A stretch of DNA of 64,000 nucleotides, from contig DATBHW010000003.1 in the NCBI GenBank assembly GCA_036557285.1, positions 173,598 through 237,597 of the forward strand, read 5' to 3'. This stretch comes from Ktedonobacterales bacterium. GTDB lineage: Bacteria > Chloroflexota > Ktedonobacteria > Ktedonobacterales > DATBGS01. Within the stretch, counting starts at the first letter, position 1; the number at the start of each line of letters is the position of its first letter. The notes below the pieces were generated by a model, which did not search any database, had not been told where the DNA came from, and saw only the letters and a list, made by a program, of their open reading frames with translations. The position numbers were made by a program, and so were the translations under genes. This document shows positions 54,107 through 61,084 of this stretch, in pieces.

Positions 54107-54730
54107 GTGAGTACCTCCGATACAGAGGCGGGCGCCTTCGGGGCCGACTATACGCGGGCAAGAGCCGAGACGTTGGCAAAACAGGCCAAATGGTCGTTGA
54201 TCGTGCGCGGCATCCTGGCAATTATATTCGGGATTCTGGTCTGGGTCTGGCCGGGGATTACGCTGCTGGTGCTGATCATCTTGTTCGGCATCTTCGCGCT
54301 GGCAAGCGGTATCTTTGCGCTCGCGGCTGCTTATCAGGCATACAAGAAGCATCACGGCTGGTGGCTGCTGGTCCTCTCTGGCGTGCTGGGCATCATCGCG
54401 GGCATCATTGCCTTTGTCTGGCCGGCAGAAACCGCGTTGATCCTGCTGTATATCATCGCCGTCTGGGCCATCGTCACGGGCGTCGCTGAAATTATCGCCG
54501 CCTTCAACGCCGAGCGAACATCCGGCGATGAGTGGCTGCTGGTGATAGGCGGGGTACTCTCGATCATCTTCGGGATCATCCTGTTTATCTTCCCAGGTGT
54601 GGGTGTGCTGGCGCTCGTCTGGCTGATTGGCCTCTACGCCATCCTCTACGGCATCTTCCTGCTGGTCAGCGCCTTCTCGGCAGGGCGATTCCAAAAAGAG
54701 ATGCGCGCGCCGACAACAGGCGTCGCCTGA
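54107..54730 (+). CDS. HdeD-family membrane protein
   Basis: 207 aa, six membrane helices in three pairs with the repeated family phrase (GILAIIFGILVWVWPG, GVLGIIAGIIAFVWPAETA, GVLSIIFGIILFIFPG). HdeD is linked to acid resistance in enterobacteria; in other phyla the role is unproven. GTG 54107 with AAGGAA about 7 nt upstream. Divergent from the antiporter gene; the 228-nt gap shows no convincing promoter to me. Confidence 0.88.
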   Translation: MSTSDTEAGAFGADYTRARAETLAKQAKWSLIVRGILAIIFGILVWVWPGITLLVLIILFGIFALASGIFALAAAYQAYKKHHGWWLLVLSGVLGIIAGIIAFVWPAETALILLYIIAVWAIVTGVAEIIAAFNAERTSGDEWLLVIGGVLSIIFGIILFIFPGVGVLALVWLIGLYAILYGIFLLVSAFSAGRFQKEMRAPTTGVA

Positions 54731-54745
54731 TCCAACATCGGCAAA

Positions 54746-54788
54746 GACACCCGCGCCTGGGAGTTTGCGGCCCCCAGGCGCGGGTGTC
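54746..54788. terminator. Bidirectional terminator hairpin
   Basis: Perfect 16-bp stem GACACCCGCGCCTGGG / CCCAGGCGCGGGTGTC with an 11-nt loop, between the convergent HdeD and DUF2269-like genes. Confidence 0.75.
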
Positions 54789-54796
54789 CCTGTCTG

Positions 54797-55396
54797 CTAA
54801 GCTGCTTTGTCGCTAAGCGCGCGCCGGGCAGACGCTGGCTCGCTGATCTGGGTGCGTTCGGCGCGGCAGAAGGGCAGAGCCGCCGTGCCGCTCAGCGCCA
54901 GCGATACGCCAATTGCCATCAGCGAGCCGGGCAGGTCCGGCTTCAGCGTCATTAAATAGATCATGCCAACCGTCGTACCCGTCACCACACACTCACACAG
55001 CCACAGCAGCGGATGCCGCGCCTGCCTCAGCAGCGGCGCAGGCGTCGGACCGCTGGCGAAGCGTTTTGCCGCCTTTTGCAGCGCGCTCAGTCGCGGATTC
55101 TCGATAGCCAGAACCAGGACGCCATGCGCCAGAAATGTTCCCAGGGCCACATCCACCCAGGCGGTCTGCCAGCCCCAGACCGTAGAGACCATATAGAGCG
55201 CGCTGCACGCAATGCACAGAATGGCTATCGGAATGATACGCCCGGCCTGGCGGCCCAGCATGGCCCACTCGCGGAAGCGGTTCATATCGCCTGCCTGGCG
55301 CATACGGAGCATACTCAGAAAGTTTAATCCTACCGCCACAAACAGAACCAGCGCCCCCAACACATGAAGAAACAGGGCAAGATGATAGGAGTTCAT
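54797..55396 (-). CDS. DUF2269-like membrane protein
   Basis: 199 aa, about four to five membrane helices. Begins LALFLHVLGALVLFVAVGLNFLSMLRMRQA with His in the first helix, then GRQAGRIIPIAILCIACSALYMV and HGVLVLAIENPRLSAL. The plan is that of the DUF2269/YetF-neighbour type of integral membrane proteins; function unknown. GAGGTGA lies 5 nt before the ATG. Confidence 0.65.
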   Translation of the reverse strand: MNSYHLALFLHVLGALVLFVAVGLNFLSMLRMRQAGDMNRFREWAMLGRQAGRIIPIAILCIACSALYMVSTVWGWQTAWVDVALGTFLAHGVLVLAIENPRLSALQKAAKRFASGPTPAPLLRQARHPLLWLCECVVTGTTVGMIYLMTLKPDLPGSLMAIGVSLALSGTAALPFCRAERTQISEPASARRALSDKAA

Positions 55397-55488
55397 AAGG
55401 TCACCTCTTTTTTTATCTCGCGTTTTTCGCGTATCTCATCGTTCTGACCTTATGATACCGGGGCAGCGTCTCCTGGGCGTTACCAAGA

Positions 55489-55527
55489 TCGTTACGAAAA
55501 AGAAAAAGAGCGCGAGTTCGTAACGAA
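55489..55527. promoter_or_regulatory. Paired palindromic sites between divergent genes
   Basis: TCGTTACGAA (55489-55498) and TTCGTAACGAA (55517-55527) face each other; a third half, CGTTACCAA, lies just upstream. Likely operators for the divergent membrane protein and MFS genes; regulator unknown. Confidence 0.45.
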
Positions 55528-55570
55528 ATAATTGGGTAGTCAGCTTCTGGTACAATAGGAGCCATCGGCA

Positions 55571-56812
55571 TTGTACTGGAAAGCGGCGTATCCTGTGGAA
55601 GAAGACAGCGCCAGGGGCAGCTCTGGCTCGCTCTGGCGCAATCGAGATTACCTGCTGCTCTGGCTGGGGCAATCAGTCTCATCGCTGGGGACGGGTATCT
55701 CGCAGCTCGCCTTCCCGCTGCTCATCCTGGCCGAAACACGCTCCCCAGCAGCGGCGGGCGTCGCCGGGGCGCTGCAACAGGCGCCGCTGGTCCTCTTCAG
55801 CCTGCCCGCTGGCGCGCTGGTGGACCGCTGGGACCGCCAGCGAGTGATGCTGCTTAGCACACTGGGGCTGCTGCTCTGCCTGGCAAGCATCCCGGTGGCG
55901 CTGATCATCTGGCGGCTGACGCTGGCGCACCTCTACATCGTCGCCTTTGCCATTGGCAGTTGCAGCACCTTCTATCGGCTGGCCCAGCTTGGCGCGCTGA
56001 CGCGGCTGGTCCCCAAAGCGCAGATGTCCACTGCCGTCGCCCAGAACGAGGCCGCGTACAGCGCCACCTCGCTGCTGTCGCCCTCGCTGAGCGGCTGGCT
56101 CTTTAGCGTCGCGCAGTTCCTGCCCTTTGCCGCCGACGCCATCTCCTATGTGATCTTGCTCGGCTCGCTGCTCAACATTCGCGCCCCATTGCAGGGCGAG
56201 CGCACCACAGCGAAGCGGAGCCTGCTGCGCGAGGTGTGCGAGGGGATCGTCTGGCTCTGGTCGCATAAGCTCCTGCGCCTGTTGACCTTCCTGGCGGGCT
56301 ACATCGAATTGTTGCTGAACGGCAGCATACTGATTGTACTGGTCATCGCTCAGCAGCATGGCATATCCGCCGCGCTGGCCGGAGTGATCCTGGGGGTAGG
56401 CGGCATCGGAAATCTGGCCGGAACCGTTCTGAGCGCGCAGGCGCCGCTGCGCCGGGCGCGCTTTGGCCGGACGCTGCGCGGGGTAATGCTGGCCTATGCC
56501 CTCATCTGGCCCTTCTATGGCCTCGCCATCACCCCGCTCTTCCTGGGCGCCGTCATGATCCTCTACTCGCTCATTGATTCGGTTGCTGCCATACAAATGG
56601 TCAGCTATCGCATGACCAGCGTACCCGAACACCTCCAGGGCCGCGTGAGCAGCGCCTACCGCATGATCCCTTATGCGATGGTGGCGCTGGGGCAGGCGCT
56701 GATCGGGGTGAGTCTGCAACAACTCGGCGTCTTGCCTACAGTTGCCCTCCTCTGGGCCGGGCTGCTCTTCTTCGCGCTTCGCCTGCTGATAAGCCGCAAA
56801 GAATTGGCATAG
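55571..56812 (+). CDS. MFS transporter (MefE/TetV-like)
   Basis: 413 aa, 12 membrane helices. Starts NRDYLLLWLGQSVSSLGTGISQLAFPLLIL, the common opening of macrolide-efflux-like MFS proteins, with AGALVDRWDRQRVMLL as motif A. Export of a drug or lipid is inferred. TTG 55571 has TAGGAG 9 nt upstream; a GTG at 55595 is an alternative. A TACAAT box at 55551-55556 lies close before the ribosome site, but no good -35 is seen. Confidence 0.85.
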   Translation: MYWKAAYPVEEDSARGSSGSLWRNRDYLLLWLGQSVSSLGTGISQLAFPLLILAETRSPAAAGVAGALQQAPLVLFSLPAGALVDRWDRQRVMLLSTLGLLLCLASIPVALIIWRLTLAHLYIVAFAIGSCSTFYRLAQLGALTRLVPKAQMSTAVAQNEAAYSATSLLSPSLSGWLFSVAQFLPFAADAISYVILLGSLLNIRAPLQGERTTAKRSLLREVCEGIVWLWSHKLLRLLTFLAGYIELLLNGSILIVLVIAQQHGISAALAGVILGVGGIGNLAGTVLSAQAPLRRARFGRTLRGVMLAYALIWPFYGLAITPLFLGAVMILYSLIDSVAAIQMVSYRMTSVPEHLQGRVSSAYRMIPYAMVALGQALIGVSLQQLGVLPTVALLWAGLLFFALRLLISRKELA

Positions 56813-56949
56813 CGATTGCACTCCCTCTTCATGGCGCGCCTCTTGCAGGGCAGAGACTCATCTCTGCGTTTCTCCGCGTATCTATGCAGCGCCAGAGGCC
56901 CCCAGGAGGCGCTGCGCCCATTTCGAGCCACTGAAAGGAAGTGATCGCA

Positions 56950-57570
56950 ATGAGTAGCTCTGCCTCGCCAAACGATCCGGCGTATGATCAGCCAACGGCT
57001 CCCCTGGAGGGCCAGTCGCCGTACTACCAGTATCCCCAAAGCCAATATCCCCAAAGCGAGCCGCCCGCTTATTTTCCACCAGGAAGCCATCAGCCAGCCG
57101 ATCAAGTCGTCCGGTCATCCGATTTTGGTGGTGCGCACGCCGAAAGCCGCTATTCGTCCTATGTTGACGCGGATGGCAACATCGTGGAGCGCCGCCAGCA
57201 GGTCTATCACGACGCCAACCAGCAGCGAGCCAATATTCGCTATTGGAGTACGACCGTCATCTACTTCCTGCTGAGCGTGCTGGAGGTGATCCTGGGACTC
57301 AGATGGCTCTTCCGCCTGCTGGGAGCCAACACGGACAACGACTTCATCAGCTTTCTCTATGGCATAAGCCATCCCTTTGTCGCGCCCTTTAATGGCATTT
57401 TCAACGACCAGTCCCTGGGCAGGCAGGGCGTCTTTGAGTTTTCCACCCTGATCGCCATGCTGGTGTACGCGCTGATCGCCTGGGGATTGGTGGCGCTCAT
57501 CAACCTGCTGTTCCGGCCTGTACCCGGCACAACCGACAGCACGATTACCACGCGCCGCCGCAGTTATTGA
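56950..57570 (+). CDS. YggT-family membrane protein with Pro/Tyr/Gln-rich N-terminus
   Basis: 206 aa. A disordered start (repeats of SQYPQSEPP type) of about 90 residues is followed by two membrane helices in the YggT pattern: VIYFLLSVLEVILGLRWLFRLLGAN, FLYGISHPFVAPFNGIF, then TLIAMLVYALIAWGLVALINLL. YggT proteins are linked to osmotic growth and to the divisome in some bacteria. ATG 56950 has AAGGAA about 12 nt upstream; GTG 56941 is possible. Confidence 0.82.
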   Translation: MSSSASPNDPAYDQPTAPLEGQSPYYQYPQSQYPQSEPPAYFPPGSHQPADQVVRSSDFGGAHAESRYSSYVDADGNIVERRQQVYHDANQQRANIRYWSTTVIYFLLSVLEVILGLRWLFRLLGANTDNDFISFLYGISHPFVAPFNGIFNDQSLGRQGVFEFSTLIAMLVYALIAWGLVALINLLFRPVPGTTDSTITTRRRSY

Positions 57571-57582
57571 TGACGCCAGCCC

Positions 57583-57611
57583 TTGCACTTCGCGCCTCTC
57601 TGCTTTATACT
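57583..57611 (+). promoter_or_regulatory. Strong promoter of a non-coding unit
   Basis: TTGCAC (57583-57588), 17-nt spacer, TATACT (57606-57611), just after the YggT stop. No ORF follows for 700 nt; the two tRNA-like genes and a hairpin do. Confidence 0.65.
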
Positions 57612-57687
57612 GCCAGTGGAGTGCAAAAACTGAATCTCAAACTCTTCCTGATGCACAGCGTCCGGCGGGGCAAGAACTCATCTGGCG

Positions 57688-57746
57688 CCGCTCCCTGACA
57701 AGAGCGGTTTACATCCTAACCCCTCTTTTGACAAATGGGGGTTAGG
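57688..57746 (+). other. Leader hairpins of the non-coding unit
   Basis: CCGCTC/GAGCGG (57688-57693 with 57702-57707) and CCTAACCCC/GGGGTTAGG (57715-57723 with 57738-57746) are perfect stems before the first tRNA-like gene. Confidence 0.45.
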
Positions 57747-57783
57747 GTGGCGGATGGGGTCGCGCCAGACACTGCGGCTCATC

Positions 57784-57879
57784 GGCGCAAAGCGCAGGTT
57801 CGATTCCTGCCCCCGCCACCACGTTCTTCTGCTGAAAACAGGAGGCATGGCGGGGTAGCCCAGTGGCAGAGGCAGCGCC
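57784..57879 (+). tRNA. Putative circularly permuted tRNA 1 (Met/CAU-like)
   Basis: 3' half first: anticodon-stem 3' strand GGCGC (57784-57788), variable loop, T arm GCAGG-TTCGATT-CCTGC (57794-57810), CCCCGCC (57811-57817), A, and CCA (57819-57821). After 27 nt comes a 5' half: GGCGGGG (57849-57855), TA, a D arm with AGTGG, and GCGCC (57875-57879). Acceptor pairs 7/7, anticodon stem 5/5, T stem 5/5; D stem 3/4. Sequence just before the 3' half contains CTCAT, and the acceptor with A73 suits tRNA-Met, but the loop junction is undefined. 57741-57751 and 57883-57893 pair in 10 of 11 and would close the precursor. A poorer unpermuted fold (57749-57821) has mismatched acceptor and D arms. Confidence 0.55.
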
Positions 57880-57961
57880 GGGGCCACCCTTACATTCAAG
57901 TTCTCACTCCAAATTGAGCATCTGCCGTCGAACACCAAATCAACTGTTTGGGGTCTTGCAT

Positions 57962-58034
57962 CGTTAAGATTGCCGGTTCAAATCCGGTCCCCCGCGCCAC
58001 GCCTGCGGGGGTGGTCTAATCGTAAGACGTAACG
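57962..58034 (+). tRNA. Putative circularly permuted tRNA 2
   Basis: 3' half first: CGTTA (57962-57966), 5-nt variable loop, T arm GCCGG-TTCAAAT-CCGGT (57972-57988), CCCCCGC (57989-57995), G, CCA (57997-57999). Five nt later the 5' half: GCGGGGG (58005-58011), T8, D arm GTCT-AATCGTA-AGAC (58014-58028), G26, TAACG (58030-58034). Acceptor 7/7, D stem 4/4, anticodon stem 5/5, T stem 5/5 with one G-U. Loop remnants AT (58035-58036) and TGCAT (57957-57961) would make a normal seven-base loop with U33 and A37, anticodon UGC, but G73 and G3-C70 do not fit tRNA-Ala. Outer helix 57946-57956 with 58037-58047 pairs in 10 of 11. Confidence 0.55.
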
Positions 58035-58094
58035 ATAGAATCTGAACCCCCGACTTAAACGTGTTGGTGTGCGCAAATGGACGGCAAGCCGAGG

Positions 58095-58118
58095 CCCTGG
58101 GATGTGCCACTCCCAGGG
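58095..58118 (+). terminator. Hairpin ending the non-coding unit
   Basis: CCCTGGGA-8 nt-TCCCAGGG, 48 nt after the closing helix of tRNA-like gene 2. No T tract. Confidence 0.5.
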
Positions 58119-58179
58119 TCTCATCCATTCCATCACTTTATCTTATCGATATGTGCTTTGCTTTTTGTTACATAATCTA

Positions 58180-58209
58180 TTGACCAGCTTGAAAAAGTTC
58201 TGGTATACT
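58180..58209 (+). promoter_or_regulatory. Promoter of a small membrane protein gene
   Basis: TTGACC (58180-58185), 18-nt spacer, TATACT (58204-58209). Confidence 0.6.
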
Positions 58210-58334
58210 GTTGTCTGCCACCTGTATTATTCGTGCGGGAGTCAAATAGGCCATCACACGCTCTCGACAGACAAGTTGAAACAATAGGAGCATCCAGGTT
58301 ATTCAAGTTGGAATGGAGCAGTAAGGAGGTTTTT

Positions 58335-58535
58335 ATGTGGCTTATCTCACTCGTGGGGATTGCCCTCTTTGGGGCAGCGGGCATCGCAATGGCACGGCTC
58401 CTCATTGGGGCAATCTCTGGCTCCAAAACCTCTGACTCACATGACACGTTATGGGGTATATTCTGGGCCGGATTCATCGGGGGCAGCATCTTTTGGACTG
58501 CCTACCTTATACTAACATACAATGGTTTTCACTGA
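58335..58535 (+). CDS. Small two-helix membrane protein
   Basis: 66 aa. Two hydrophobic segments (LISLVGIALFGAAGIAMARLLIG and WAGFIGGSIFWTAYLILTY). No family recognised. ATG 58335 is chosen because TAAGGAGG lies 5-6 nt upstream; a longer in-frame start at 58233 would be mostly polar sequence over the leader. It has its own promoter and lies in a locally AT-richer stretch. Confidence 0.7.
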   Translation: MWLISLVGIALFGAAGIAMARLLIGAISGSKTSDSHDTLWGIFWAGFIGGSIFWTAYLILTYNGFH

Positions 58536-58553
58536 TATATATTGGTATTCCTC

Positions 58554-58728
58554 GGTTCCACCAATTATCGGGGGCCACTTGTAGCGCCGCCTTCCAGGCG
58601 GCTAACGCTTCGCCAGGACGAGCGTTCGCCCTCCAGGCCAACCTACCAGCAGGCCAACGCTGGCCGCCAGGATGGCGGCGCTACAAGTGACACGCCTCGC
58701 TTGCCAACACCTCAGATTTGGGAGAACC
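58554..58728. mobile_element. Type A miniature element with perfect 9-bp target duplication
   Basis: GGTTCCACC (58554) to GGAGAACC (58728), 175 bp, flanked by identical GTATTCCTC at 58545-58553 and 58729-58737. Arms GTAGCGCCGCC and GGCGGCGCTAC are intact. Confidence 0.9.
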
Positions 58729-58796
58729 GTATTCCTCCTCGACGAAAGAGTCACACTCTAGGCAACCAGGAAGTTCGTTAAGCAGAGGGCGCCAAC

Positions 58797-59054
58797 ATGG
58801 ACAAGTGGGAATATCTTTCAACAACGATAACATGGGACCATACAGAGCGGCAATGGGTATCAAGCGAAGGGACAAAAACCACAACGATACAAGAGTTTCT
58901 AAACTCGTGTGGTAAGCAGGGATGGGAGATGGTTGCTTTTGCCCCCGACAGATACACAGCGGGCGACACGGGAGGAAATCAATACACGACGACCTATGTG
59001 ACACAATGGGCGGCTTTTGCTTACAGAGCCATGTTCAAGCGACACCTGCCGTAG
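58797..59054 (+). CDS. DUF4177-like small protein
   Basis: 85 aa. KWEYLSTTITWD at the start and FLNSCGKQGWEMVAFAP in the middle match the DUF4177 pattern (YEY...L...G..GWELV); the end YRAMFKRHLP is the usual closing strand. Small soluble protein of unknown function. AGAGGG lies about 8 nt before the ATG. AT-richer than its neighbours. Confidence 0.75.
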   Translation: MDKWEYLSTTITWDHTERQWVSSEGTKTTTIQEFLNSCGKQGWEMVAFAPDRYTAGDTGGNQYTTTYVTQWAAFAYRAMFKRHLP

Positions 59055-59212
59055 CATCAAGACTGTTAGGCATTCGATACCGGGGGATTTAGGCCATGCC
59101 ATCGGGTGATCGCCTTTTCTGACCTATTTGGCCTGCTGAGGAAATGGGCAAAGCTAGCGCCCAAACTCCGAGATGAAACCGGGCCAGACCCTCTGTCGCG
59201 GCGGCAGTCATT

Positions 59213-59686
59213 TCAGGCTGAAGCTGGCTGAGGCGCTTGCTGGTACCGCTCCAGCAACGCCTGGACCCGCTCCTGCCAGACCCGATACGGGCGCACCTTT
59301 GCTAGCGCCGGGGAAAGGACCAGCCCGGATCGACCATACAAGAGTACCCCATCCCGCGCAATATTCCTCAGCAGAGCGGGAGCAAGATCACTTCCTGCCA
59401 GGTCTGTCACATAGGGAGTAAAGGGCCACTCATCAGCAGCACTGGTCGCCTCAAGCATAAGCGAAAAACCCTGCCGCTCATCTTCTTCTTTATTGAACCG
59501 CTGCGGGTTCTGGCAGAGCACCAACACATCGGCATCACTGCTAGAACGCGGGGCCAGCCTTGCAGTGGAGCCATAGAGAATGATCGCCCCGATATTCGTA
59601 TCCTGCGGCGCCAGAGCCACTAAACGCCTGATCTGGTCAAGCAAAGCGGGAAAACCCCGCAGATAAAGTTGGGCCTTGCGGGACAT
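59213..59686 (-). CDS. MNT-type nucleotidyltransferase
   Basis: 157 aa. Core motif YGSTARLAPRSSSDADVLVL gives the GSxxR...D.D signature of pol-beta-like minimal nucleotidyltransferases. Members are often antitoxins of HEPN toxins, acting by AMPylation, but no HEPN gene is adjacent. AGGAGGG lies 6 nt before ATG 59686. A C-terminal helical part of about 60 residues may replace the partner. Otherwise function unknown. Confidence 0.82.
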   Translation of the reverse strand: MSRKAQLYLRGFPALLDQIRRLVALAPQDTNIGAIILYGSTARLAPRSSSDADVLVLCQNPQRFNKEEDERQGFSLMLEATSAADEWPFTPYVTDLAGSDLAPALLRNIARDGVLLYGRSGLVLSPALAKVRPYRVWQERVQALLERYQQAPQPASA

Positions 59687-59801
59687 ATACCCTCCTTCAT
59701 GCAGGATAACCTGATGGCGTGAGGAACGCCAGTGCAGAGCTATGCCTCTCCAGCTTTGCCTGCTCTGCTTTGATCACAACCCCGCAAACTGAGGCTCAAC
59801 T

Positions 59802-59831
59802 ATGACAGCGCCGCCTGTTTTCTGCTATACT
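59802..59831 (+). promoter_or_regulatory. Promoter of the membrane protein at 59878
   Basis: ATGACA (59802-59807), 18-nt spacer, TATACT (59826-59831), 47 nt before the start codon. Confidence 0.55.
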
Positions 59832-59877
59832 GGCTCATGAAATACATTTGTTTCCGGTATCCGTAAGGAGACAGATA

Positions 59878-60993
59878 ATGGCAGCCGCGCAAAACCAAGC
59901 CAGCGCCGACCTGGCTGGGGAAACACATGGGAAAGCCAGCGATGACAGCGTTGGCTTTGATTGGACGTTTATTCTGCTCTGCACCTGGCTGATCGGCGGC
60001 GTTTTTCTGGATGGCTGGGCGCATAATCATGGCAAGGTCGATCAGAGCTTTTTCACGCCCTGGCATGCCGTCCTCTATTCCGGCTATCTGGCGGTGGCGA
60101 TCTTCCTGGCCGTCACGCTCGCGCAGCGCCACGCGCAGGGCGCTCCCTGGCGGCGCGCCTATCCGGCGGGTTATGGGTCGTCCATCCTCGGCGCGGCCAC
60201 CTTCGCCGTAGCTGGCGCGGGCGATCTGCTCTGGCATACCCGCTTCGGCATCGAAAAAGGCATCGAAGGCGAGATCAGCCCATCGCATCTGGCGCTGGCC
60301 CTGGGAGGCACACTGATCCTCACCGGGCCAGTGCGCGCGGCCTGGCGGCGCAACGCTCCCGATGCCGCGCAGCACTGGCGCACGCTGCTGCCCGCGCTGC
60401 TCTCGCTGACCTATATCTTCTCGCTGCTGGTCTTCTTCACCCAGTTTGCCGACCCCATCGTCAAGTCGCGGGCCAATTTGCAAATCACCGATATTGTGAT
60501 CGTCTTCACACCCTTTAGCGCCGATTCAGACCCCTCTTTGAGTGCGCAGCTAGGCATCGCCGGTATCTTGATTGAGGCGGCCATCATGGCGGGCGTGGCC
60601 CTTCTGCTGGTGCGGCGCTGGCGGCTGCCGATAGGCGCGTTTACCCTGCTCTTTGGCCTCAATGGCCTGCTCATCAGTTTTCTGGCAGGGCGCACCTCCA
60701 TTCTCGGTGTCACAATCGTTACCGCGCTGATCGGCCTGCTGATCGATCTACTCAACGTCACGCTGCGGCCATCGGCAGAGCATGTAGCAGCCTGGCGGCT
60801 GTTCGCTTTTGCCGTACCCTTCATCTACAACCTCATCTACTTCGCGGCGCTGCTCGTCACCTACGGCAGCTTCGGCTGGTCGGTCCATCTCTGGACCGGC
60901 TCCATCGTCATGGCGGGCATCGTTGGCCTGCTGCTCAGCTATCTCGTCGTCCCGCCGCAGGCGCCTGCTCAGACGCCCTCCGCAAGCGAGTAG
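59878..60993 (+). CDS. Multi-pass membrane protein of unknown function
   Basis: 371 aa, about nine to ten membrane helices (first FDWTFILLCTWLIGGVFLDGWAHNH). The conserved-looking His residues in DGWAHNHGKVDQSFFTPWHAVLYSGY and in AGDLLWHTRFGIEKGIEGEISPSHL suggest metal or heme contact sites, but I recognise no family. AAGGAG lies 10 nt before ATG 59878. Own promoter. Confidence 0.75.
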   Translation: MAAAQNQASADLAGETHGKASDDSVGFDWTFILLCTWLIGGVFLDGWAHNHGKVDQSFFTPWHAVLYSGYLAVAIFLAVTLAQRHAQGAPWRRAYPAGYGSSILGAATFAVAGAGDLLWHTRFGIEKGIEGEISPSHLALALGGTLILTGPVRAAWRRNAPDAAQHWRTLLPALLSLTYIFSLLVFFTQFADPIVKSRANLQITDIVIVFTPFSADSDPSLSAQLGIAGILIEAAIMAGVALLLVRRWRLPIGAFTLLFGLNGLLISFLAGRTSILGVTIVTALIGLLIDLLNVTLRPSAEHVAAWRLFAFAVPFIYNLIYFAALLVTYGSFGWSVHLWTGSIVMAGIVGLLLSYLVVPPQAPAQTPSASE

Positions 60994-61084
60994 CCCGGTA
61001 TGGCGCTGTATTCTCAACAAGGGAGGGCGCGAAGTCCCTTGCCTTCGGGCATGGGAAGGAAGCGCCGCCCTTGGTGAGAAATCG

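Noticed and set aside
53879..54694. N-terminal extension of the antiporter to 54694
   Set aside because: The extension is antisense to the HdeD gene and polar; AAAGGAG and the hydrophobic start at 53878 mark the real beginning.
57749..57821. An ordinary unpermuted tRNA-Met (CAU)
   Set aside because: The cis fold has two acceptor mismatches, no U8, a six-base D loop without GG, and a broken anticodon stem; the permuted reading pairs perfectly. Kept only as an alternative.
57850..57999. One long tRNA with an intron or tmRNA
   Set aside because: The 5' half at 57849 pairs better with the 3' half upstream (57811), and the interior shows no group I core or tmRNA tag frame that I can recognise.
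61020..61080. Possible type B copy after the membrane protein gene at 59878
   Set aside because: Only short GGGAAGG-like similarity; lacks the GACGCGCGAGCGACC core.
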